This document shows positions 1 to 8,086 of a DNA stretch of 39,336 nt, one piece after another. The stretch is from an uncultured Rhodoplanes sp. (lineage in GTDB: Bacteria > Pseudomonadota > Alphaproteobacteria > Rhizobiales > Xanthobacteraceae): positions 1 to 39,336 of the forward strand of contig CAKZHN010000232.1 in the NCBI GenBank assembly GCA_936924235.1, written 5' to 3'. The notes under the pieces are model-generated. The model was not told the origin of the DNA. It worked only from the letters and a program-made list of their open reading frames with translations, and made no database searches. Numbering within the stretch: position 1 is the first letter of the stretch; each line of letters begins with the position of its first letter. A program made the translations under genes and the position numbers.

Positions 1-2399
1 TTGCCGACGTGCACGAGATGGTCGAGCTGGTCCCGGCCGAGGAAATCGCCGACGGCTTCATCAAGATCGCCGTCGAGAACATGGCGAACGCCATCAAGAA
101 AATCTCCGTGCAGCGCGGCTATGACGTGACGCGCTATGCGCTCAACTGCTTCGGCGGCGCCGGCGGCCAGCATGCCTGCCTCGTGGCCGACGCGCTCGGC
201 ATGACCGAGGTGCTGATTCATCCGTTCTCGTCGCTGCTGTCGGCCTACGGCATGGGCCTCGCCGACATCCGCGCGACGCGGCAACTCGCCATCGAGGAAA
301 CCTTCGGCACGAAGTCGCTGGCCGCGCTGAAGCGCGAGGGCGCGCGGCTGGGCAAGGACGCCAAGGCCGAGGTTGCGGGCCAGGGCGTGTCGGCAAAGAG
401 CATCAAGGTGATCGTGCGCGCGCACGTCCGCTACGCGGGCACCGACACGGCGCTGATCGTCGAGGCGGGGACGCTTGCCAAGATGAAGTCCGCCTTCGAG
501 AAGGCGCACAAGTCGCGCTTCGGCTTCATCGACCGCAGCAAGGAGCTCGTCATCGAAGCCGTGTCGGTCGAAGCGGTCGGCGGCGGCGCCAAGTTCCGCG
601 AGCGCGCGCACAAGACCACCCGCGGCAAGCTCCCCTCGCCCGCACGCAAGACCGAATTTTTCTCCGGCGGCGAATGGCACCAAGCCGCGGTCTACACCCG
701 CGACCAGCTCTCGCCCGGCCACAAGGTCAACGGCCCGGCCATCGTCATCGAGCCGCACCAGACCGTGGTGGTTGAGGACGGCTGGCGCGCGGTCATCACG
801 GCCAAGAACCACCTGGTGCTGGAGCGCTACGTGCCGCTGAAGCGGGCGCAGGCGGTCGGCACCAAGGCCGATCCGATCATGCTCGAGGTGTTCAACAACC
901 TGTTCATGTCGATCGCCGAGCAGATGGGCGTGTCGCTGCAGAACACCGCCTATTCGGTGAACATCAAGGAGCGGCTCGACTTCTCCTGCGCGGTGTTCGC
1001 GGCCGACGCCTCGCTCGTCGCCAACGCGCCGCACATGCCGGTGCATCTCGGCTCGATGGACCGTGCGGTCGAGACCATCATCCGCGAGAACAAGGGCCGC
1101 ATCAAACCGGGCGACTCCTATCTCATCAACGCGCCGTACAACGGCGGCACGCATATCCCCGACCTCACGGTATGCACGCCGGTGTTCGACAAGGCCGGCA
1201 AGAAGACCCTGTTCTGGGTGGCAAGCCGCGGCCATCACGCCGACATCGGCGGCATCGCGCCGGGATCGATGTCGCCAGTCGCGACCTCGATCGAGGAAGA
1301 AGGCATCTATATCGACAACTTCAAGCTGGTCGATCGCGGCCGATTCTGCGAGCGCGAGCTCTACGACCTCCTCACCAAAGCCAAGTATCCGGCGCGCAAT
1401 CCGCTGCAGAACGTCAACGACCTGAAAGCGCAGATCGCCGCCAACGAGAAGGGCGTGCAGGAGCTGCACAAGATGGTCGGGCTGTTCGGCCTCAACGTCG
1501 TGCACGCCTACATGAAGCACGTGCAGGACAACGCCGACGAGAGCGTACGCCGTGTCATCGACCGGCTGCACGACAGCGAGTTCAGCTACGAGGCCGACCA
1601 GGGCAATGTGATCAAGGTCAAGATCACGGTCGACAAGACGAAGCGCGAGGCCACGGTCGATTTCACCGGCACCTCGCAGCAGCAGGGCACCAACTTCAAC
1701 GCGCCGGAGCCGGTGACGCGGGCCGCGATCCTCTATGTGTTCCGCGTCATGGTCGACGACGACATCCCGATGAACGCCGGCTGCCTGCGGCCGATCAACA
1801 TCATGGTGCCGGACGGCTCGATGCTGAAGCCGCATTACCCTGCGGCCGTCGTCGCCGGCAATGTCGAGGTGTCGCAGATGGTGACCGACACGCTGCTCGG
1901 CGCACTCGGCGCCATGGCCGGCGCGCAGGGCAGCATGAACAACGTCAACTTCGGTAACGACAAGTACCAGTACTACGAGACGATCTGCTCGGGCTCGCCA
2001 GCGGGTCCGGGCTTCCCCGGCACCGACGCGGTGCACACGCACATGACCAACACCCGGCTCACCGATCCGGAAATTCTGGAGTTTCGCTACCCGGTGCTAC
2101 TGGAAGACTTCCATATCCGCAAAGGCTCCGGCGGCAAGGGCAAATGGAACGCGGGCGACGGCATCATCCGCACCATGCGGTTCCTGGAGAAGATGGAATA
2201 CACTATCCTGTCCGGCCACCGCCGCATCCGGCCGTTCGGATTGGCGGGCGGCGAGGACGGCCAGATCGGCGAGAACTGGGTGCGCAGGAACGACGGCCGC
2301 ATAGACCGGCTGAAAGGCGCCGACGCCACCGTGGTCGATGCCGGCGAGGCGATCATCATCCAGACACCGACTGCGGGCGGTTACGGCAAGCCCGATTAA
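1..2399 (+). CDS. HyuA-HyuB fusion, 5-oxoprolinase/N-methylhydantoinase family, 5' partial
   Basis: The reading frame is open from the first base, so the start lies upstream of the window. About 799 residues are visible, against roughly 1,200-1,300 for full-length fused 5-oxoprolinases. The first ~275 residues are the C-terminal part of a HyuA domain; FGGAGGQHA, at about residue 48 counted from the GTG at base 9, fits its nucleotide-binding fold. From about residue 285 a complete HyuB domain follows (ADPIMLEVFNNLFMSIAEQM, then HMPVHLGSM and GGTHIPDLT). The family opens cyclic amides such as 5-oxoproline or N-methylhydantoin with ATP, in the cytoplasm. The true substrate cannot be read from the sequence. 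Downstream genes on the same strand suggest a catabolic cluster. The family call is secure and the substrate is unknown. Confidence 0.93.
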   Translation, partial: ADVHEMVELVPAEEIADGFIKIAVENMANAIKKISVQRGYDVTRYALNCFGGAGGQHACLVADALGMTEVLIHPFSSLLSAYGMGLADIRATRQLAIEETFGTKSLAALKREGARLGKDAKAEVAGQGVSAKSIKVIVRAHVRYAGTDTALIVEAGTLAKMKSAFEKAHKSRFGFIDRSKELVIEAVSVEAVGGGAKFRERAHKTTRGKLPSPARKTEFFSGGEWHQAAVYTRDQLSPGHKVNGPAIVIEPHQTVVVEDGWRAVITAKNHLVLERYVPLKRAQAVGTKADPIMLEVFNNLFMSIAEQMGVSLQNTAYSVNIKERLDFSCAVFAADASLVANAPHMPVHLGSMDRAVETIIRENKGRIKPGDSYLINAPYNGGTHIPDLTVCTPVFDKAGKKTLFWVASRGHHADIGGIAPGSMSPVATSIEEEGIYIDNFKLVDRGRFCERELYDLLTKAKYPARNPLQNVNDLKAQIAANEKGVQELHKMVGLFGLNVVHAYMKHVQDNADESVRRVIDRLHDSEFSYEADQGNVIKVKITVDKTKREATVDFTGTSQQQGTNFNAPEPVTRAAILYVFRVMVDDDIPMNAGCLRPINIMVPDGSMLKPHYPAAVVAGNVEVSQMVTDTLLGALGAMAGAQGSMNNVNFGNDKYQYYETICSGSPAGPGFPGTDAVHTHMTNTRLTDPEILEFRYPVLLEDFHIRKGSGGKGKWNAGDGIIRTMRFLEKMEYTILSGHRRIRPFGLAGGEDGQIGENWVRRNDGRIDRLKGADATVVDAGEAIIIQTPTAGGYGKPD

Positions 2400-2429
2400 A
2401 GGGAGAATGCCCCAGCATCGGCGAGCCTT

Positions 2430-2738
2430 ATGTCCAATGGAAAAAACAAATATCAATCCAGGGCAAATCGAGCGCGGGTGCGCGAAGTTCTGATGAGTGA
2501 TTGGGATCCTATTGGTGTTGCCGGGTTTCCGGAGTTCGCCGACAAATACGACGGCTATGTCGGCACCGTTTATGTCATGCTGATGGACCAGCGCGCGACC
2601 AGAGAGCAGATCGCCGCCTATCTTGTTGACGTGGCCACCAACCACATGGGGATATCGGCGCGAGCGTTCGTTGCGGAACGTTCGGACAATGCCGCGGCTG
2701 CGTTGGTTTCCATGCGACCCGAATTTGAGACACACTGA
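2430..2738 (+). CDS. Small hypothetical protein with WDPIGV motif
   Basis: This 102-aa protein has a basic N-terminus followed by VLMSDWDPIGV, then DKYDGYVGTVYVMLMDQ and an IAAYLVDVATNHMG helix. That order (WDPIGV, acidic YDGYV, a helix ending near MG) recalls a recurrent family of small bacterial proteins resembling DUF1871, whose function is not known to me. There is no signal peptide or membrane segment. The ATG at 2430 has no good ribosome binding site. The ATG at 2493 (MSDWDPIGV) is an alternative but would remove the helix before the motif. It lies 30 bases after the hydantoinase gene on the same strand and could be cotranscribed. Base use is less GC-rich than its neighbours. The gene is likely real and its function unassigned. 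Confidence 0.65.
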   Translation: MSNGKNKYQSRANRARVREVLMSDWDPIGVAGFPEFADKYDGYVGTVYVMLMDQRATREQIAAYLVDVATNHMGISARAFVAERSDNAAAALVSMRPEFETH

Positions 2739-2881
2739 CCCGTTTGATGGCGGCCGCTGCCCACCCGTGGGCCTGCGCAAGCCATGACGAACCGCATGGC
2801 CGCTGCAACGCATAGACGCTGGACAAGCCCGGCATGCCGCCGCACCGTCCTCCCACAAGAAAAAATCACGGGAGGATGGAG

Positions 2882-3847
2882 ATGCTGCGCAGGATCGCGA
2901 TCGCTGTCGCACTCGCATTGCTGCCCACCGCATTCGCGCAGGCGCAAGGCAATTGGCCGGACCGTCCCATCAAGTTCGTGGTGCATGTGGCCGCCGGCGG
3001 CGGCGTCGACCTGATGGCGCGCGTGCTGGCCGACAAGCTCAGCCAGCAGATGCCGCAACGGGTTCTGGTCGAGAACATGGGCGGCGGCGGCGGCGCGATC
3101 GCGGCGCGCACCGTCGCGAAGGCCGATCCCGACGGCTACACGTTCCTGTTCGTCGGTCCGGGCCATGCCGCGGTGCCGTTCATGCACAAGCAGCCGCCCT
3201 ACGACCCGGTCAACGACTTCGTGCCGGTGTCGCTGGTGACGCAGTTTCCGCTGGTGGTGGTGATCAATCCGAACCTGCCCGCGCAGAACCTCGCGGAGTT
3301 CATCGCGCTTCTGAAGAAGGAGCCGGGCAAGCACACCTTCGGCTCGAGCGGCGTCGGCGGCTCGTCGCACATCCCGGTCGAGATGCTGATGCACATGGCC
3401 AACGTGAAGATGACCCACGTGCCGTTTCGCGGCAACGGCCCCTCCTCGGCGGCTCTGTTGGGCGGCCAGATCGACCTGATCATCGACGGGCTCGCGCCGC
3501 AGCTCGGCAACATCGCCGAGCATCGGGTTCGCGTGCTCGGCGTCACCACCAAGGAGCGCACGCCGTTCCTGCCCGACGCACCGGCAGTGTCCGAAACGCT
3601 GCCCGGCTACCAGTTTCCGATGTGGGTCGGGCTGTTCGCCCCGGCGAAGACGCCGCGCGACATCGTCGCGCGGATGTCGGCCGAGATCGCCAAGGCGGTG
3701 CGCGATCCGGCCACGAAACAGCGCTACACCGAGGTCAAGGTCGATGCGGTCGGCTCGACGCCGGAGGAGTTCGACAAATTCTTCCGCGAGCAGCTCAAGT
3801 TCAACGAAGACATAATCAAGAGCGCGAACATCCAGCAGCAGGACTGA
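2882..3847 (+). CDS. Bug/TctC-family periplasmic substrate-binding protein (Sec-exported)
   Basis: This 321-aa protein starts at the ATG at 2882, six bases after a GGGAGG ribosome binding site at 2870-2875. Upstream in-frame ATGs at 2834 and 2876 are poorly placed. A Sec signal peptide (MLRRIAIAVALALLPTAFAQ, cut near AQA) leads into WPDRPIKFVVHVAAGGGVDL. That is the usual first strand and ligand loop of Bug proteins. ENMGGGGGAIAARTVAKADPDGYT and PYDPVNDFVPVSL follow, as in the family. Bug proteins bind carboxylates and related small acids in the periplasm, sometimes with TctAB permeases and often as orphans. No TctA or TctB gene is visible here. The gene overlaps nothing and is followed directly by the MetE-like gene, so the two are probably cotranscribed. 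The ligand cannot be told from the sequence. Confidence 0.93.
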   Translation: MLRRIAIAVALALLPTAFAQAQGNWPDRPIKFVVHVAAGGGVDLMARVLADKLSQQMPQRVLVENMGGGGGAIAARTVAKADPDGYTFLFVGPGHAAVPFMHKQPPYDPVNDFVPVSLVTQFPLVVVINPNLPAQNLAEFIALLKKEPGKHTFGSSGVGGSSHIPVEMLMHMANVKMTHVPFRGNGPSSAALLGGQIDLIIDGLAPQLGNIAEHRVRVLGVTTKERTPFLPDAPAVSETLPGYQFPMWVGLFAPAKTPRDIVARMSAEIAKAVRDPATKQRYTEVKVDAVGSTPEEFDKFFREQLKFNEDIIKSANIQQQD

Positions 3848-3850
3848 GTG

Positions 3851-5011
3851 ATGCAGCGAAGCCGTGACCGGATCCTCACCACGCATTGCGGTAGCCTGCC
3901 CCGTCCGCCGGAGCTGTCCGACATGCTGCTGCGGCAGGAGGCCGGCGAGCGCATCGACGAGGCGGCGCTGCATCGCGGCTGCGCCGACGCGGTGGCGGGT
4001 GTGCTCAAGGCGCAGATCGCGGCGGGCATCGACGTGGTCAGCGACGGCGAGCAGCCCCGCGTCGGCTTCTCGATGTACGTACCGCTGCGCATGGAGGGCT
4101 TCGGCGGCGAGTCGACGCGGCCGTCGCCGCGCGACCTCGACGACTTTCCGCTGTTCAAGGAACGGCTGCGCCAGCAGCGCGGCCGGAGGAACCGCATCGC
4201 TAGTCCGCCGAAAGCCATCGGCGAGGTGCGTTATGTCGGCCTCGATGCGGCACAAGCCGAGTTCGATCTATTCAAGGGCGCACTGGCCGCATCGCCACAG
4301 AAACCGGCCGAGGCGTTCATGACCGCGGCCTCGCCGGGCATCATCGCGACCACGATGGTCAACGAGTACTATGATTCATACGAGGCTTACGTGTTCGCGC
4401 TGGCGCGCGAACTGCGCAAGGAATACGAAGCCATCGTCAAGGCAGGATTCCTGCTCCAGCTCGACGCGCCGGACTTCGGCCTCGAGCGCGCCCGGATGTT
4501 CAAGGACAACACCGACAAAGAGTTCCTGCACGCCATGGAGCTCAACGTGGAGGCGATCAATCGCGCCACCGAGGGCCTGCCGCGCGACAACATCCGGCTG
4601 CACATCTGCTGGGGCAACTGGGAAGGACCGCACACCCACGACTTCCCGCTCGCGGGCCTGCTGCCGGTTATCTATGGCGCCAAGGTCGGCGCGCTCAGCA
4701 TCGAGTTCGCCAATCCGCGGCATCAGCACGAGTACGAGGCACTGCGGAAGAATCCGCTGCCGCCCGACATGATGCTCATTCCAGGTGTGATCGACACCAC
4801 CACGAATTTCGTCGAGCATCCCGAGGTGGTCGCGAACCGCATCTGCGAGGCGGTGCGCACGGTCGGCGACAGGAGCCGCGTGATCGCCGGCACCGATTGC
4901 GGCTTCGGCACCTCGGCCGGCAACGAGGCGGTCTCGTCCGACGTGGTATGGGCCAAGCTCGCGGCCTGCCATGCAGGCGCCGATATCGCGAGCAAGCGGC
5001 TCTGGAGCTAG
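3851..5011 (+). CDS. Stand-alone MetE C-terminal-type (cobalamin-independent) methyltransferase
   Basis: At 386 aa this is about half of full MetE and corresponds to its catalytic C-terminal barrel alone. The start is the ATG at 3851, behind AGGA at 3840-3843; a GTG directly before it is also possible. The N-terminal TTHCGSLPRPPEL is typical of the family. The zinc and homocysteine-thiol ligands of MetE are all recognisable: His251 and Cys253 in LHICWGNW, Glu285 in SIEF and Cys350 in GTDCGFG. The protein should therefore be a zinc-dependent thiol methyltransferase. The folate-binding N-terminal half is missing, so the methyl donor is probably not methyltetrahydropteroyl-triglutamate. It sits three bases after a Bug gene and before a GYD gene, which points to a catabolic or demethylation role rather than methionine synthesis. 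Methionine synthesis is covered by metH at 15612-19340. Confidence 0.88.
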   Translation: MQRSRDRILTTHCGSLPRPPELSDMLLRQEAGERIDEAALHRGCADAVAGVLKAQIAAGIDVVSDGEQPRVGFSMYVPLRMEGFGGESTRPSPRDLDDFPLFKERLRQQRGRRNRIASPPKAIGEVRYVGLDAAQAEFDLFKGALAASPQKPAEAFMTAASPGIIATTMVNEYYDSYEAYVFALARELRKEYEAIVKAGFLLQLDAPDFGLERARMFKDNTDKEFLHAMELNVEAINRATEGLPRDNIRLHICWGNWEGPHTHDFPLAGLLPVIYGAKVGALSIEFANPRHQHEYEALRKNPLPPDMMLIPGVIDTTTNFVEHPEVVANRICEAVRTVGDRSRVIAGTDCGFGTSAGNEAVSSDVVWAKLAACHAGADIASKRLWS

Positions 5012-5083
5012 TTCCGTCTCCCATAGTTGTGGCAGGCTTTGCGCGCCAAGATGCGACAGGCAACGACGCGAAAGGCCACGACG

Positions 5084-5377
5084 ATGGGCACTTACATTCT
5101 GCTGGTGAACGCCACCGATCACGGCGCCAAGGGCGTCAAGGAAATCCCGGACCGCCAGGAGGCCTCGCGCGAAACCGCGCGGAAGCTCGGCATCGTGCGC
5201 AAGAACGTCTACATGACGTTCGGGCCCTATGACTTCGTGCAGGTGATCGAGGCGCCGAACGACGAGGCTGTCGCGAAATACGTGCTGAGCGTCAACTCGA
5301 AGGGCAACGTGCGCACGACGACCATGCGGGCTTTCGACGAGCCGGAGCATTTCGAGTTCATCAAGAGCCTGCCGTAG
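5084..5377 (+). CDS. GYD domain protein
   Basis: This 97-aa protein starts MGTYILLVNATDHGAKGVKE and contains NVYMTFGPYDFVQVIEAPND and TMRAFDEPEHFEFI. The pattern of a ferredoxin-like alpha/beta fold with a G-[PE]-YD turn matches the GYD family, small soluble proteins of unknown biochemical function. The start at 5084 is chosen because AAAGG lies about nine bases before it and because the family begins at this Met. An upstream GTG at 5027 would add 19 atypical residues. It follows the MetE-like gene by 72 bases and precedes a second Bug gene, on the same strand. It has no signal peptide, so it is cytoplasmic. Confidence 0.85.
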   Translation: MGTYILLVNATDHGAKGVKEIPDRQEASRETARKLGIVRKNVYMTFGPYDFVQVIEAPNDEAVAKYVLSVNSKGNVRTTTMRAFDEPEHFEFIKSLP

Positions 5378-5496
5378 CCGCTGATACGGCAGGACTGGGC
5401 TTCCGGTCCGTTCCGAATGTGCCTACCATTGAAGCCGGTCCGGGATTGGTCCGGGGTCCTGGCCATGCGTGCAACAATCGCAGGAACAGACCCGCC

Positions 5497-6471
5497 ATGA
5501 TCACCCGTCGCCGTTTCTCAGCACTCGCTGCCGCGTCCGCGTTCTCGCCCGGCATTGCCACAGGCCCGGCACGCGCGGAGGCCTGGCCGCCCCGCCCGGT
5601 TCGCCTGATCGTGCCGTTCGCGGCCGGCGGACCGACCGACACCATCGGCCGGGTCGTGGCCGAACGGCTCTCCAAGATGTGGGGTCAGCAGATGCTGATC
5701 GAGAACCGGACGGGCGGCGGCGGCAATATCGCCAACGAGATGGTCGCAAGATCGGATCCTGATGGCTGCACGGTGCTGATGGGAGGCTCCGGACAGGCCA
5801 CCGTGGCCGGCCTTTATCGTTCGCTCAACTACGATCCGGTCAACGACTTCGCGCCTGTCGCCTTCCTCTGCAGCTACTCGTTCTTCATGTTCGTGCCGAA
5901 CACCGTGCCGGTGAAGTCGGTCCCGGAGTTCATCGCCTACGCCAAGGAGCACAAGCTCACCATGGCCTCGCCCGGTGCCGGATCGTCGCCGCATCTGTGC
6001 GCCGAGTTGTTCAAGAGCAAGGCCGGGATCGACATGATCCACGTGCCCTATCGCGGCGCGGGTCCGGCAATGAACGATCTCATTCCGGGCCGCGTGCATC
6101 TGCTGTTCTCCGGAGGCGCGACGCTTCCGAGCGCCAAGGCCGGCCAGGTTCGGGTGCTCGGTTATACCGGCGCCAAGCGCGCCGCGATCGCGCCCGAGGT
6201 CCCGACCATCGCCGAGGACGGCATTCCCGGATTCGACGTCGTATCGTGGTACGCCCTCATGGTGCCCGTCAAAACGCCTGCCGACATCGTCAAGAAGATG
6301 CATGACGATACAGTCGCGGCGTGCGCCCACGAGAGCGTGCTGTCGCGGTTCACGCCACTGGGTTATGAAACCCGAGCCGATACGCCCGAACAGATCGGCG
6401 CGTTTCTCCGATCCGAAGTCACGATGTGGGGCCGTGTGATCAAGGACGCCGGCATCGCTGTGCAGGACTGA
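5497..6471 (+). CDS. Bug/TctC-family substrate-binding protein with Tat-like leader
   Basis: This 324-aa protein starts at the ATG at 5497, behind AGGA at 5482-5485. The N-terminus, MITRRRFSALAAASAF, carries a twin-arginine motif (RRRFSA) ahead of a mild hydrophobic stretch that ends in ARA near residue 27. It is therefore probably exported folded through Tat, unlike the Sec-exported Bug protein at 2882-3847. The mature part has the Bug hallmarks: WPPRPVRLIVPFAAGGPTDT, ENRTGGGGNIANEMVA, NYDPVNDFAPVAFL and VPYRGAGPAMND. The ligand is unknown and no TctAB permease genes are nearby. It is the last gene of the plus-strand cluster and converges on the efflux gene that ends at 6493. Confidence 0.92.
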   Translation: MITRRRFSALAAASAFSPGIATGPARAEAWPPRPVRLIVPFAAGGPTDTIGRVVAERLSKMWGQQMLIENRTGGGGNIANEMVARSDPDGCTVLMGGSGQATVAGLYRSLNYDPVNDFAPVAFLCSYSFFMFVPNTVPVKSVPEFIAYAKEHKLTMASPGAGSSPHLCAELFKSKAGIDMIHVPYRGAGPAMNDLIPGRVHLLFSGGATLPSAKAGQVRVLGYTGAKRAAIAPEVPTIAEDGIPGFDVVSWYALMVPVKTPADIVKKMHDDTVAACAHESVLSRFTPLGYETRADTPEQIGAFLRSEVTMWGRVIKDAGIAVQD

Positions 6472-6492
6472 TCCAGTTTACTCGTGGCGCGC

Positions 6493-8058
6493 CTAGTGTC
6501 CGCCGCTGCCAGCGGCGATCGGGGCCGGCCGCTTCATCGCGATGGCGAACGCGGCCAGCACCACGAACAGCACCGTCAGCATCAGGAACACGTCGGCGAA
6601 GCTCAACACCTCGGCCTGCTGCCGCGTGATCAGCATCATCTGCTTGAGCGCCATCGACTGGGCGCTCGAGCCGAAATCATGGAAGCGCGCGGTGAGGTTG
6701 GCGAGCGTCTCGGTCGCGGCTCCGCGGGACCAGTTGGCCTGGTCGTGCAGGCGGGCCAGGTGCAGGTCCCACCGCTTGTTGAGCATGGTGGTGAGGACCG
6801 CAAGCCCGATCGCGCCGCCGAGGTTGCGCATCAGGTTGAACAGGCCCGAGGCGTTCTTGATGCGCTCGGGCGCGAGCGTGCCGAGCGCGACGTTGGTCAC
6901 CGGCACGATTGATGACATCAGGCCGATGCCGCGGAACACCTGCGGCCAGAACAGCTCCCAGAAATCCCAGTCCGAGGTGACTTCGCGCATCAGATAAGTG
7001 CCGAAGGCGAACGACAGGAAGCCGCCGATCAGGAGGAAGCGCGGGTCGTACTTGGCGGCGAGGCGGCCGACGATCGGGGCGACCATGAACATCGTCAGTC
7101 CGGTGATGAACAGCGTCTCGCCGATCATCAGCGAGTTGTAACCGCGGATTGCCGCCAGATAGACCGGATAGAGATAGGTCAGGCCGTAGAGGCCGATCCC
7201 CAGCACGAAGGAGAACAGGCTGCCGACCGCGAAGTTGCGGTCGCCGAAGGCGCGCAGGTCGACGATCGGCGCCTTGGCGGTGAAGGCGCGCCAGAAGAAC
7301 GCCACGGCCGAGATCGCCGAGCCGACCGCCGCATAGTAGACCGCGTCCTCCTGGAACCAGTCCTTGCGCGGGCCCTCTTCCAGCACGTATTCGAGCGCAC
7401 CGAGGAATCCTGCCATCGCGATCAGGCCCCACCAGTCGAAGTGGTCGAGCAGGCGATAGTCGGGCTTGTCGAAGTCGATCAGCACGAGGGCCGCGAGCGT
7501 CACCACGATGCCCGGCACAACGTTGATGAAGAACAGCCAGTGCCAGGACAGCGCGTCGGTCAGATAGCCGCCGACCGTCGGGCCGATGGTCGGCGCGAGC
7601 GTCGCAACCAGGCCAACGAGCGGCACGATCACCGGCTGCTTCGACTTGGGGAACATGGTGTAGATGCCGGCGAACACGGTCGGGACCATGCCGCCGCCGA
7701 TGAAACCCTGCAGCGCGCGCCAGACGATCATGCTGTTGATGTCGGTCGCGAAACCGCAGGCGAAGCTCGCCGCGGTGAAGCCCGCGGCGGACACCGCGAA
7801 CAGCGTTCGCGTGCCGAGCGCGCGGGCGAGGAAGCCGGACAGCGGGATCGAGATCACCTCGGCGATCAGGTACGAGGTCTGCACCCACGGAATTTCATCG
7901 CTCGAGGCGGCAAGGCCGGCCTGGATCTCGTTGAGCGACGCCGACACGATCTGGATGTCGAGGAAGGCCATGAACATGCCGAAACACATCGCGATGAAGG
8001 CCAGGAGCCGTTTCGGATCGATGCGGTCAGCGGCTTCAGCATTGACTTGAGCGTCCAT
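6493..8058 (-). CDS. DHA2-family multidrug efflux permease (EmrB/QacA type)
   Basis: This is a 521-aa, roughly 14-helix inner-membrane drug:proton antiporter. The start at 8058 has AGGAG seven bases upstream; the longer frame adds only arginine/proline-rich shadow residues. Major-facilitator signatures are visible: LDIQIV in helix 1 (residues 33-38), the motif-B-like WRALQGFIGGGM (113-124), and the antiporter motif C APTIGPTVGG (155-164). EmrB partners with a periplasmic adaptor and an outer-membrane channel to expel hydrophobic toxins. The adaptor gene lies immediately upstream (8087-9331, gap of 28 bases) and the two form an operon. No outer-membrane channel gene is in the window. Expression is probably repressed by the divergent TetR protein through the palindromes at 9347-9422. 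Confidence 0.95.
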   Translation of the reverse strand: MDAQVNAEAADRIDPKRLLAFIAMCFGMFMAFLDIQIVSASLNEIQAGLAASSDEIPWVQTSYLIAEVISIPLSGFLARALGTRTLFAVSAAGFTAASFACGFATDINSMIVWRALQGFIGGGMVPTVFAGIYTMFPKSKQPVIVPLVGLVATLAPTIGPTVGGYLTDALSWHWLFFINVVPGIVVTLAALVLIDFDKPDYRLLDHFDWWGLIAMAGFLGALEYVLEEGPRKDWFQEDAVYYAAVGSAISAVAFFWRAFTAKAPIVDLRAFGDRNFAVGSLFSFVLGIGLYGLTYLYPVYLAAIRGYNSLMIGETLFITGLTMFMVAPIVGRLAAKYDPRFLLIGGFLSFAFGTYLMREVTSDWDFWELFWPQVFRGIGLMSSIVPVTNVALGTLAPERIKNASGLFNLMRNLGGAIGLAVLTTMLNKRWDLHLARLHDQANWSRGAATETLANLTARFHDFGSSAQSMALKQMMLITRQQAEVLSFADVFLMLTVLFVVLAAFAIAMKRPAPIAAGSGGH

Positions 8059-8086
8059 GACACGCTCCTGAAATTCGAGATGACGT

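Noticed and set aside
2618..4255. A 545-codon open frame on the minus strand
   Set aside because: It is antisense to the Bug and MetE-like genes, with no family resemblance and shadow-like composition.
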